A stretch of DNA of 64,000 bases from the NCBI GenBank assembly GCA_025403435.1, contig CM046335.1, positions 11,096,377 through 11,160,376 on the forward strand, written 5' to 3'. Shown one piece after another: positions 37,784 to 47,696 of the stretch. Under the pieces are notes generated by a model. The model was given only the letters and a program-made list of their open reading frames with translations, was not told where the DNA came from and searched no databases. A program made the position numbers and the translations under genes. This DNA comes from Artocarpus heterophyllus. Lineage: Eukaryota > Streptophyta > Magnoliopsida > Rosales > Moraceae. The stretch's first letter is position 1; the number at the start of each line of letters is the position of its first letter.

Positions 37784-38875
37784 TTAACTCCCAAGTGTTG
37801 TTTTTTCAATAGTTGCAATTTCAGAGTTCATCGCCTTTTGCCACTTTGATTCTTTAATGGCATCTTCAAAAACTACTGGATCACAATCCGAAAATAAAGC
37901 AAAATGAGTAAGTAGGTTTTCGTTGTGGTTGATTCCTTGTACCTCACAATCCTCCATCCATGCTGGTCGTCTTCCAACCTGTTGAGAGCGCGGGTTGCTT
38001 GCCACACCAGATTGTTCTCTTGGTAATACATCAGCTGCAGTTGCCGGTGGGCTTTGTGGGATTGTTGGAGTTGGATTTGTTGATTGTTCTTTACGTTCTA
38101 CAAGTTGGTCCCTTTTGCCATCTTCATCTCCATCAAAGTTAGTTGGAATTTGTTGTTCAATTCCATTGTCATCCCATGTCCAGAACTTGTCTTCATCAAA
38201 AACTACATCACGACTAATGACAATTTTCTTAGTAGTAGGATTGTACAATTTGTATGCTTTTGATTGTTCACTAACACCAAGAAAAATGCATTTATCTCCT
38301 TTGTCGTCAAGCTTTCTCCTCTTTTGATATGGAATGTGGGCATAAGCTATGCAACCAAAAATTCTAAAGTGGTTGACACTCGGTCTTTGTCCATTCCAAG
38401 CTTCTTCAGGTGTCATGTTTTGAACATAAAGTTTAGGGCTTCTATTCAAAATATGAACACTCCAATTGATTGCTTTGGGCCAGAAATTCTTCAGAATGCC
38501 GCTTCTCGCCAAAAGACTTCTCACCATATTCAGAATAGTGCGATTTTTCCATTCGCAAACTCCATTTTGTTGAGTCATGTACGCTGCTGTAAGTTGCCTC
38601 TTGATTCCTTGGGTCTCACAATAATTTGCAAATTCATGTGAGTTGTATTCTCCACCATGATTGCTGCGAAGAATCTTTATAGGCATACCCGCTTCTTTTT
38701 CGACTAACACCTTGAAGGTTTTGAAAGTTGAAAAAGCTTCAGACTTCTCCTGCAAAAAATAAACCCAAGTTTTCCGACTATAATCATCAATGAACGTTAT
38801 AAAATAACGTTTACCACCATTTGATGTTGGAGTAATGGGACCGCAGATGTCGGTATGAACTAGCTCCAATGCCAT
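37784..38875 (-). pseudogene. Copia integrase region, long open block
   Basis: A 363-codon open block has the integrase core: HTDICGP, FIDDYSRKTWVYFL, and a WKNRTILNMVRSLL block where the catalytic glutamate is present but its neighbours are altered. It continues into the C-terminal GRRP and hinge region towards reverse transcriptase. It is joined in frame order to the neighbouring blocks by stop-containing DNA. Confidence 0.9.
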
Positions 38876-40432
38876 CTTTGCTCTCCATGATTTTCCTTTT
38901 GGAAAATGGTCTCGATGTTGTTTTCCAACAACACATTCTTCACAAATTTAAGAAGGACTTTGAATTTGTGGAAGACCCATCACCATATTCTTCTACTGTA
39001 AGGTTTTTAAACCACCAAAGTTAAGGTGCCCATAGTAGTAATGCCATAGCCACGCTGCATCTTCCAATCTTGCTAAGAAGCATGAGTGAGTTGTTGTGTG
39101 AAGATATAGAGGAAACATTCGATTGGCTGTCATTTTAACTTGAGCAATTAAGCCCATGTTGGCATCTTGGATTCTGCATACTCCATCTTTAATTGAGATT
39201 TCCTATCCCTTTTCTTGAAGCTGACCAACACTAAGCAAATTTGTTCTCAAGTCTGGAACAAAGAGAACATTAGAAATAACTTGATTGGAGTTGCTCTTGG
39301 TTTGGATTGTTACCTTTCCTTTTCCTATAACAGAGATTTTGGAGTTGTCACCAAACTTCACATTGTCATGAAAAGTCTCATCCAACTAAGTGAAGACAGA
39401 CTTGTCTCCACACATATGGTTGCTGCAACCTATGTCTAAGTACCATCAATTTTTGTGTGTTTCCTCCTTGGTATGGCAGACCATTAGCAAGGACACTTCT
39501 TCTTCCTTCTCTACAAAGTGAGATTTTGTACCACGTCCTTTGGACAAATTAGTTATGCATTTTGACTTATAATGGCCAAGCCTGTGACATCAGAAGCACT
39601 CCATGTTGGACTTGTCTTCTGACTTTGGTCTGTAATTGGTTGACTGGTGACCTCCACGTCCTCTTCCTCTCCCTTGAGAATCTTGATTATCTTCAGCTTT
39701 TACTTGCAAGTTTCTGTGATCATTATTTCTTCTGCTTTTTCCTCTTCCTTGGTTTGGTCTACTTGGAGTTGAAGACTGATTGTTGGTAGAAGCTTGCAAA
39801 GCTTGCTCTTCCTTTTCTTGCTGAGCCATTTTTTGTTCATGGACCAATAAAGAACCTTGCAGTTCATCGATTGAAAGGAAATCAAGGTCTTTTGGCTCCT
39901 CAATTAAACAAACAACATACTTAAACTTTGACGTCATTGATCAAAGAATCTTTTCAATCAGTGCCACATCTTCTATCTTCTCTCCATGGACATGTATCTT
40001 ATTGATAATCGCCATCGTTCTTGAGAAAAAATCAGAAATAAATTCTCCCGACTTCATGCGAAGCGTTTCGAACTCCGTAAGAAGTGTTTGTAGTAGCTGC
40101 CTTCTTGCTTTAGTTGATCCTTGATTTTTTCTTTTCATGGAGTCCCAAATCTGCTTGGAAGTTTCTTTGCTAAGAATAGTTTCCAAGATGGAGCGATCAA
40201 TAGCCTGAAAAAGGTAGTTCTTTGCCTTCAAATCCTTCAGCTTCAGTCCTTCTATCTCTGCCCTTTGTGTCTTCGATGGCACAACACCACCGGCTAGTTC
40301 TGCTACACCAGATTCAACGACCTATCAGTACTCTTTGGATCTCAAGAAGTTCTCCATCAACTTGCTCCAATGACCATAATGACCATCAAAACGTGGAATA
40401 GCTGGTTGCACAAATGTCGCTTCAGATGCCAT
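38876..40432 (-). pseudogene. Copia gag and protease region with stops
   Basis: Gag starts MASEATFVQPAIPRFDGHYG at 40432 and is cut by TGA near 40325. Further gag blocks (40282-39941 and 39937-39590) carry MKRKNQGSTKARRQLLQ and a basic Q/G/R-rich tail. A zinc knuckle CHRLGHYKSKC follows, with a stop codon inside its first CX2C. Protease remnants include ISNVLFVPDLRTNLLSVGQL. At least four stops interrupt the region. Confidence 0.88.
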
Positions 40433-40564
40433 TACTTTGCTGCTGCAAAACAGAAACAAGGTGAAATAGAAAAATAGGCTACTTTCACTGCACTCATTTC
40501 TCACTCCGCTGTGTTTCCTCTTTTTTTTTTAATTTATTCTCTCTTCTCTTGGCTCGGATACCAC

Positions 40565-40905
40565 TGTTATCAATAAAGAAAATAAATAGAGAAAAGGACA
40601 AAATACTTTTGTGAAATGGGCATTTATTGCTTGTTTATAGCAGTTCAATTTCCATTAAACAAATAGCCTTTATATAGGCAAATTACACAACGGTAAAAGA
40701 AACAAAGAAAAGATCAGAACCATTACTTTGACCACTAACTCATGCCTATAGACTAAGCAACTACTACCACGTCAGTAACGAATAAGTTTAAACTATAGGC
40801 CACTACTACTGCACTATTAACAGATTCCTAAAGACTAGGATTATTCATAACAAACCAAACAAAATAACAGATTTAGCTAATAAAAAACATGTGACTCAAT
40901 TAACA
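40565..40905 (-). repeat. 5' LTR of the copia element
   Basis: Matches the other LTR at about 94% by my hand count. The neighbouring primer-binding site lies at about 40548-40563. Confidence 0.92.
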
Positions 40906-41390
40906 AAAAATGGCAAATGAAGGAACAAATTGGACAATTATTTTCAATCCCAGAGTTCCCAACAGCGTGGACAGTGTCAATGTGGATCTTGAAGTCGGGT
41001 ACTACGTTCGCATTCATCCCCCATGGTACGATACGCGAAGTTTGAATTCTTCAGTTGACCGTCCCTTGCTTCATCGTACATGATGTGGAAGTTAAAAAAT
41101 GCATTCAAACAGTTGATTGTATGATTATTGCTTGCTTGAATTTTGGTCTATTCTTATGCTTATGGTTGGTTTGGATTTTGATGTGAACATCTTGGACAGG
41201 ACGGAGGTTCAAGTGGGCAATGAAAAGATCATCATTTTAGCCACTTATTTTTCCGACTTCCAATTACCTAGTTCGAGATCGGCGGAGGAGGTTTAAATTT
41301 TTTGCATTTCTTGACCAACATTCGGTTTCTTGGAGGACAGTCACAAGTATACACATGTATTATGTTTGAGCTAACAAGAGGTAAGAGTTG

Positions 41391-41464
41391 CTTATCAGGA
41401 AAAAGACAAAAGTGTCAGCCTGCCCTGCTTATAAGGAAAAAGAAAAAAGTGTCAGCCTGCCCTT
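41391..41464. repeat. 37-bp tandem duplication
   Basis: Two adjacent copies start 'cttatcaggaaaaag' and 'cttataaggaaaaag', and both contain 'agtgtcagcctgccct'. They lie about 0.5 kb upstream of the C2-domain gene. Confidence 0.9.
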
Positions 41465-41654
41465 CTACATCATCATTCGTCACCTTTTTTTTTCAATGCA
41501 AAGCTTGCGTGGACCATTTCAACACGTCCAGGAGGCCAAGAAAGTTGTTTTTTTTTTTTATTATTTTGTTTTTAAGAGCCATTGACCGGTTGTCATCACT
41601 TATTCACTAACCAAAACCACAATTAGTCAAAGAGCTTGTTCAAGTTAACACGTC

Positions 41655-41678
41655 GTCTCTCTCTCTCTCTCTCTCTCT
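41655..41678. repeat. (TC)n tract upstream of the C2 gene
   Basis: A run of about 24 bp of TC dinucleotides. Such pyrimidine tracts are common in plant 5' leaders and core promoters, so it may lie near the transcription start. Confidence 0.8.
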
Positions 41679-41896
41679 AAAAAGATTGGGGTTGACGTTG
41701 ACTTGGTTTGCGTTTGACATTGTCTCATTAGGACAGAAAGTACAAAGGAGCTTCCTCCAATCTACCATATCTATTTATTCTGATATGCTTACTAGTCTCT
41801 CCATAACTAAACGAATTTTCAGAGCACAAGTCTCATTATATCTCAAATTCTCAATTTGTCTTGAGCTAAAAAAAAGAAAAAAGAAAAAAGAAAAAA

Positions 41897-42718
41897 ATGC
41901 AATACAGACCGATGGAAATAACCATTATCTCTGCCAAAGATCTGAAGAGAGTGAAGCACCTCAGCAAGATGGATGTTTACGTCCTCGTTTCGCTCTCCGG
42001 CGGTCCTCAGATAGAGCACAAGACTCCGGTGGACAAAGGGAGCGGACCGAACCCTACATGGAACTTTCCCATGAACTTCAACATCGATGAAGAGGAGGCT
42101 AGGAAGGATCGTCTGATCCTAAACTTCAAGGTCATGTGCCACCGTCGGATCCACAGCGACAAGGAGATCGGAGAAGCCAATGTCCCAGTCAAGGAGCTCT
42201 TGGACAACGGCGGCGACGGCAGGTTTGTCAAGTACGTCAAGTACCAGCTAAGAAAACCCAACGGCAAGCATAGAGGAGGGCTCAACTTGTCGTACAAGTT
42301 CGCTAACCAAGTCCTTGAAACGTCTTCATCTGTTAAGGCCGGCGAACCGGTGACAGCCCCCGCCTATCCACCTCTAGGATATCCGACAATAGGATATGCG
42401 GCACCACCTCCGCCTTTTAACGGAGGGTTTAGTGTTCCTCGGCAGCAGGCGTTTGGACAAGGGTATGTCCCCGAAGTAGTGAGGCCACAGAGTACTAGTA
42501 GTGAGAACACAGAAGTGGTTGCTGTTTATCTAAGTGGGGTTCTTGAGGGGTTGTTGATTGGTCAAATGATGGCCAATGGTGGTGCTGCTGGTAATTTTGA
42601 TATTAGTGATTTATTTGGTGCTGGATTTACTACCGCTGATGCTGGGCAAGAAGCAAACGGTACTCCTGCAGCCTGTGATGAAGTGGCTGCTGGCGGCGGC
42701 GGCAGTGTTGGTTATTGA
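41897..42718 (+). CDS. SRC2-like C2-domain protein, intronless
   Basis: A 273-codon single-exon gene. The N-terminal C2 domain (about residues 1-135) has the SRC2 family pattern: PMEITIISAKDLKRV, SKMDVYVLVSLSGG, NPTWNFPMNFNID, DKEIGEANVPVKELL and KYVKYQLRKPNGKHRG. A proline/glycine/tyrosine-rich linker follows (APAYPPLGYPTIGYAAPPPP), then a short hydrophobic segment (VYLSGVLEGLLIGQMMA, about 212-228) that could associate with membrane, and a glycine-rich end. SRC2 ('soybean gene regulated by cold 2') proteins are linked to membranes, Ca2+ and cold or ROS responses; a role here is inferred from the family. The first ATG (41897) fits the family start. No lesion is seen. Confidence 0.92.
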   Translation: MQYRPMEITIISAKDLKRVKHLSKMDVYVLVSLSGGPQIEHKTPVDKGSGPNPTWNFPMNFNIDEEEARKDRLILNFKVMCHRRIHSDKEIGEANVPVKELLDNGGDGRFVKYVKYQLRKPNGKHRGGLNLSYKFANQVLETSSSVKAGEPVTAPAYPPLGYPTIGYAAPPPPFNGGFSVPRQQAFGQGYVPEVVRPQSTSSENTEVVAVYLSGVLEGLLIGQMMANGGAAGNFDISDLFGAGFTTADAGQEANGTPAACDEVAAGGGGSVGY

Positions 42719-43371
42719 TTGTTTGAAGATTGTTTTCTGTTTGATTTTCTGCTCAAGTGTTTATATTTTTCTGTACTTTTTCTCGAGAAAAACATGTGGC
42801 TATTTGTAATCCAAGGAAACTTTACTTCGGTGAATACTTTTTTAGCTGCATCGTTTTTGTGACGCGTGTATTAAGGGACCGATTTGAAAACTTTCAATCA
42901 AAAATACAATTCGGATGCAGCTGAAAACACTGTTTGTTTGGGGAACTTTTATAGTGATGGGAGAAAAATTCTCAGACATCATGTCGGAAATACGATAGCC
43001 TATGAATTTTATGTTGAAACTTTCAAATTTTGGACTTGGAGTTGCGTAGTTCATGTTGTATTTGTGAATTTTAAAGGAATATGGTAGTTTGTGAATTTTA
43101 AAGAAATATGGTAATTTATGAATTTTACGTTAAAATTTACAAACTTCGAATGTTGAAAGTGTACAAGTTACAAAAGATTTGTGAACCAATTCGGTGTGGT
43201 GAAGGCATCATAGAAAGACTTGATTGTTTAACGTAACATGAATTTAACTAAAAAATGTTAGTTTAATTCTTACTATCAGTATTATTTTAATTAACTTAAA
43301 CTATTGAAGTTATTGCAACCTTTCATTTTCCGTTGAATATATAACTATCTGGAAGATCAAATAGCATTGAA
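42719..43371. other. 3' flank of the C2 gene, short tandem repeat
   Basis: Includes the gene's 3' UTR and a 27-bp unit, 'gtgaattttaaaggaatatg' plus 'gtagttt', present about 2.5 times at 43063-43130. No gene is visible. Confidence 0.5.
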
Positions 43372-43443
43372 GTCATTGTAGCATAGTGGTGAGTATTCCC
43401 GCCTGTCAAGCAGTCCAAACGAGGTTCTTATCTTATCAAGCCA
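43372..43443 (+). pseudogene. tRNA-Asp(GTC)-like half gene
   Basis: From 43372 the sequence GTCATTGTAGCATAGTGGTG followed by 'agtattcccgcctgtcaag' closely follows the 5' half of plant tRNA-Asp, including the A box and the GTC anticodon. The 3' half is degraded: the variable and T-arm region reads 'cagtccaaacgaggttctta', with only GGTTC left of the B box, and the acceptor stem does not pair. It is either a tRNA pseudogene or the head of a tRNA-derived SINE. It lies 30 bp before the ATG18 pseudogene start. Confidence 0.55.
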
Positions 43444-44276
43444 CATTTTATTTGACTTCGATTAAAGCTATAATGCCAATGAAACCCATGAGAATTCAAA
43501 TTTATTCTCCAAACCCGAATTCTGCTATTACCAATCTCTCCACCAATTCTGATTTCGACTCTCCGACCACTGTGAACTCGGTCGTAAATGCTCTCTGCAA
43601 AAACCCTCAATCTCTGTCTTCTTCGCTGCTCAACCTCGCCTTTGACCAGACCGGTCTTTCTTCTGCGCATGCATGGACTGTGGCCTCCACTTCTTCAGCT
43701 GCAATCCCTTCGCCAAGATCTACCGCTACAATAGAGGCGGACTCGGAGCCGCCGACGTGCTCCTCCAATGTAGCTTCCTGTCTGCGGTCGGCACCGGGAC
43801 CAACCCTCAGTCCCTTCCTCCGAACAAGGTCAAGCTATGGTGCGACACCCAGGGCCGCTTTGTCGACGAGCTCGCATGCTGCTCTGCCGTCCTTGCTGTG
43901 CAGCTTCGCCGTGAGCTCATTGTTGTAGTGATGCAGCGTAAAGCACTGGTCTTTAGCTTCTCGGACTTGCAAATTCTACACGTGATCGAGACGGCAAAGA
44001 ACCCCAGGGGGCTTTGTGCCGCATCGGAGTAGGGGTGGTCAGCGGTGCTGGTTTTCTTGGATTCGCAGAGAGGGGAAGTTAGAATTAAGCATCATGATGC
44101 AAGAAGGACCAAGTACGTTCAGGCTCACGAGTCAGATATCGCTTGCTTGGGGCTCACGCAAGACGGCCGGTTTCTCGCCATGGCCAGCACCAAGGGGACT
44201 CTCGTTAGGGTCTTCCAAACAGCTAATGGAGCCATGCTTCAAGAGGTATAATATGGTATTTTTGGTTTTTTTTTTT

Positions 44277-45324
44277 AGTAAATAGCTCGAATGGTTCCCA
44301 ACATTTTTTAAAAGTTGCAATTTGGTTATTAACTTTTTTTTTTTTAATATAATTGGGTCTAATCTTTTAAAAAGGATGCAATTTAGTCCATACACATTAA
44401 GTTTAACCATTAAAAAATGTTTTGACCACTTTAGTAAGAGATTTTGGTAAAATACCTAATATATTTTAAAAAATTAAAATTAAAACATTAAAAACATTAA
44501 ATCAAATCTAAACTAAAAAAATAAAAAGAAATTTCTAATCCCTGTTAGCCCTCCAACCTCACCCTCCTTCGGCATCGCCCTTCCTCCTCTTGCATTCCTT
44601 GCTTGCCACCAACCCCATCTTTCGTAGCTCTTTCTCGTAGCTGTTGCTCTTTTTCTTTCTTGTAGCTCTCTCTCTTGATCTAGGCACTACAGGGAGGAAG
44701 ACGATCGACTGGTTATAAGGATAGGTCGCGACAGGGTTGGGTGCGATGATGCAACGAGGGTTGGGTGTGACAAGGCTTTAGGTCACAATAGGGGTTGGGT
44801 GTGACGAGGTACGATGGGGGCTGGGTGTGACAAGGAGGGTTAAGCCGCGACGAGGGTAGGTAGGAAGGGGGTAGGTCACGATGGGAATAGGTGGGCATAG
44901 GGTAGGTCGCAAAGGGGGTTGGAGGTGGGGTTGGGTGCGACGGAGGTGGGTTGGAGGGGGCTGCGATGGGACAGGTTGCCGGCGCTGAAGGGGGCGGTGG
45001 GCAAGGGTGGGTGATGGGAGAGGAGTTAGGTTTGGGGACTTTTTTTCCTTTTAGTTTGCTTTTTTTTTTCTCAATTTTTTTGTTTTCTAATTTTTTTAGT
45101 AAATTTTGTTATTTGATTTGTATTTTAATATTATTTACTATTATTTTAGGGGTAATTTAGTAATTTTATTAAAAATAGATGTCTAAAAATTTTGTCTGTC
45201 CAAACTTAACGGTTAAGGACCAAATCGCACTATTTTTAAAAGGTTAGACCTAGTTAAATAAAAAAAATTAGGGACCAAATTGTAACTCTTTGAAAAATGT
45301 TGGGGACCAATCAAGCTATTTACC
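44277..45324. mobile_element. MULE-like TIR element inside the ATG18 pseudogene intron
   Basis: Long terminal inverted repeats of about 150 bp: the left starts 'gtaaatagctcgaatggttc' and the inverted right 'gtaaatagcttgattggtcc', with 'ccaacattttt', 'caatttgg' and 'tttggacagac' type blocks following. The core (44540-45010) is GC-rich, with tandem-like 'ggttgggtgtgacgagg' words. The target duplication cannot be read because both flanks are poly-T. No transposase is seen. Confidence 0.65.
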
Positions 45325-45458
45325 TTTTTTTTTTATATGGAAACAAATAGTGCTTCTTTTGGAAATCTTGAACCGTTGAATTGTTTGTAAGTGCTAATTA
45401 ACTGAGATATAGCTTATTTGAAAATAATTTGAACTTAAAATACTTTGATAATCTATAA

Positions 45459-45601
45459 GGTGCTTGAGAAGTGTGGTTAAAATTAACGGTTAAAAAAACT
45501 ATAGCACGTGAGAATTTTACATTGCTGTAGTTTTTTGTTTTCACTGTAGCTACTAAGAGCATTACAATATTTATTGGTTCTAACCGAAAGTTAAATACCT
45601 T
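45459..45601. mobile_element. MITE of the common family in the ATG18 pseudogene intron
   Basis: The ends AGGTGCTTGAGAAG and (inverted) AAGGTATTTAACTTTCGG flank a core with 'tatagcacgtgagaatttta' and 'cactgtagctactaagagca'. Confidence 0.6.
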
Positions 45602-46070
45602 GTTAAATTTGAGAGGAAATATTATAATAAAAATAGTTCAAACTAGTTTTTTTAAGTTGGATTTATGTTACCAAATAAGCCTGTGTGTTTCCTTACTTTT
45701 GAATATTTTTTGATTTGACGTCAGACTGGGGGCCCTACTCTCATATATTCTGCTTTTGGCGTTTCTTGCAACAATGCCTGCACTGCACTGTATTAGAGGA
45801 GAAATCGCCAGTATTCTAGTGTCCAAACCCAATCTTTCATCTGGTTCTCACCTTGAGGCCACGTCTGGTATGGGACTCACATTGTCCTAAACTCCAAATC
45901 AAGGGCTGAATAAAGGATACTAGTTTTTGTTTTTGTTTTTGGCTCGTGAAGGACACTAGTGACCGGTAACTTTCTTCAAGTGTGTTAAGATGCAAATTCA
46001 AGTTTTCTATTTGACCTTATTGATAATAATATTAAAGGACAAGACCTCTCTTCTCACGCAAGGACTTATA

Positions 46071-46316
46071 AGTGTTTGGAACTAAAATACTGTAGTATGT
46101 GAGAGCTTTACACTATAACATATTTGTCTTACATTATAGCATGTGAGATCTTTACACTATAATAGTTGAAATAAAAAATTAGAACTAAAAGGGTGTTTGA
46201 GAAGTGAATTAAAATTAAGAGTTAGAGCTGAAAGTACTATAGCATGCGAGAGTTTTACATTGTTTGAGTTAAAACTAAGTTTGCCAGATACCACATAAGT
46301 TGCCAAACACACTCTT
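46071..46316. mobile_element. Two adjacent MITEs of the common family
   Basis: The first (about 46071-46190) holds 'ctgtagtatgtgagagcttt'. The second (about 46191-46316) starts GGGTGTTTGAGAAG, holds 'tatagcatgcgagagtttta' and ends 'gccaaacacactctta'. They lie head to tail. Confidence 0.55.
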
Positions 46317-46528
46317 ATGCTATTCTGTAGCAATTAATTGAGTTATAGTTGCTTATTTATGTCATTTAATGTTTTTGGTTTTTGTTGAAGAATCCATGTA
46401 TTTTGGTTCTTGTTAGAGAGTTACTCTTCCAAGGCTCAATAAAATTAAGAAATCTAACTAATTTAGTGCTAGTTCCACGTGATGGCTTTAGTTTTCAAAA
46501 AGGGTATTGGTCACCACTACCACTTATG

Positions 46529-46690
46529 TGGTGTTTGGCAATGTGAGTTGGAACCAAAATTTTTTATTGTTACAGTATAAAGCTCTCACATACTACAGTG
46601 TCAAGAAAAAATATGCTATAATATAAAACTCTCACATGCTACAGTTTTTTGAACCAAAATTGATTATAACCAATATTCTCAAACACCCTA
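46529..46690. mobile_element. MITE of the common family
   Basis: Starts TGGTGTTTGGCAATG and ends TCTCAAACACCCTA. The core holds 'aaagctctcacatactacag' and 'aactctcacatgctacagtt', the signature in reverse orientation. It lies about 0.1 kb before exon 2 of the ATG18 pseudogene. Confidence 0.65.
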
Positions 46691-47576
46691 TTAATGTTTA
46701 TTTGACGGTTAATTATCCCAAATTCTCTTTGGATTGGTTAATTAGCCCGTAAATTCTATAGCTTACTTCCACTAAATTCATTTTATATGAAATTCAGGCA
46801 AGGAGGGGTGTAGATAGAGCTGAGATCCATTGCTTGGCATTCTCTTTTGCGGCACGGTGGCTGGCAGTCTCAAGTGACAAGGGCAGTGTTCATGTCTTTA
46901 GCCTTAAGTTTAACTCTGAGGGTACCCCTGGGATTGAGAAGTCACGAAGTGTATCCAGTTATACTATCATAAAGTAAAATGTCTTCTTTTTTTTTTTTCA
47001 CTATATAGAGTATGAATTCTCTAATTTTGCACTATAGCCACACTTATATGTCGTTCTAGTACTATGATTGACGCCTGCATTCTGCGGCTTTATTTCTATA
47101 CTATAGTTGATATCGTACTGTTTTGTTTTTTTATCAGAATCATCATCATATTGTTAGATAGAATTATTTAGCTTCTAATTTTGTGGGCCACGTGAATAAT
47201 CAACATTAAATGCCATGCGTAGAGGCTGTATTTAAAGCTTTCTTGTGAATAGGGGCCATAAAAATTGTAACAAATGAGAGCGAAAATAGAACTAGACTTG
47301 AATGAACTCAATGAAGTTTAGGCAATTCGTTTTGATCTATCTGTTAGAATATAGTATTTAGTTGCTAGTTTTGAGTAGGTGAAGATTTTAACTCATTTGT
47401 TCTTACTTGCAGGAGTTCTGCCTAAGTATTTCGGCTCACATAGGTCGATGGCTCGGTTTCGCTTGGTTGAGGATTCTTGGTATATTGTTGCTTTTGGTCA
47501 TATGACGACTACGGTTATAATTCTTGGCATGAATGAATCCAATCTTAATTTCGTAGCAATCGTTTAATATTTTTAA

Positions 47577-47696
47577 AGTGTGTTTGGGAACATAGTTAAA
47601 ACTATATAGTTGAAACTAAAACACTGTAGTATGTGAGAGTTTTACACTATAACATTTGAAATTAATGAGTTCTAATGATGTTGACAAACAAAACTA
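47577..47696. mobile_element. MITE remnant after ATG18 exon 3
   Basis: Starts 'aagtgtgtttgggaac' and holds 'actgtagtatgtgagagttt'. The right end ('gttgacaaacaaaact') is diverged. It follows the damaged donor of exon 3. Confidence 0.5.

Larger units (their letters stand above)
35931..40905 (-). mobile_element. Near-complete Ty1/copia retrotransposon with both LTRs
   Basis: LTRs at 35931-36273 and 40565-40905 both run TGTTATCAATAAAG...CTCAATTAACA, and AAAAA flanks the element (35926-35930 and 40906-40910). The coding strand is minus. The primer-binding site GTGGTATCCGAGCC next to the 5' LTR fits initiator tRNA-Met with one mismatch. The polypurine tract AAGGGAGGGAT precedes the 3' LTR. Gag, protease, integrase, reverse transcriptase and RNase H follow in copia order, similar to the Tnt1-type lineage. 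Many stop codons make it inactive. By hand the LTRs differ at about 20 of 341 positions plus a 2-bp indel, about 17 of them transitions. Confidence 0.93.
35059..41290 (+). pseudogene. Decaying gene of unrecognised family, one exon split by a copia element
   Basis: At least five exon-like segments lie in order with proper splice sites: 35059-35145 (serine/acidic, ending SSESSSDIE), 35233-35367 (TGGKDVEV...NHSRPIP then, after a 1-nt insertion, FGVTFLDDNGALDLLPKRQ), about 35425-35580 (GEFERITNDAFYATKFWRSG, then a TAG stop), 35900-35930 joined to 40911-41025, and 41200-41290. The fourth reads through the empty insertion site without a frame change (LARPEPLEKMANEG...) and ends IHPPW; splicing to the fifth gives IHPPWTEVQVGNEKII and ATYFSDF. 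Splice phases agree. I do not recognise the family; the strand-rich last part could be an OB-like fold, but that is a guess. Lesions: one frameshift, one stop, one 5-kb insertion, and no visible beginning or end. Confidence 0.6.
41291..41896. other. 5' region of the SRC2-like gene
   Basis: The stretch holds a 37-bp tandem duplication (41391-41464), a pyrimidine (TC)n tract (41655-41678) and A/G-rich sequence just before the start codon. Promoter and 5' leader presumably lie here. I see no clear TATA box. Confidence 0.5.
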
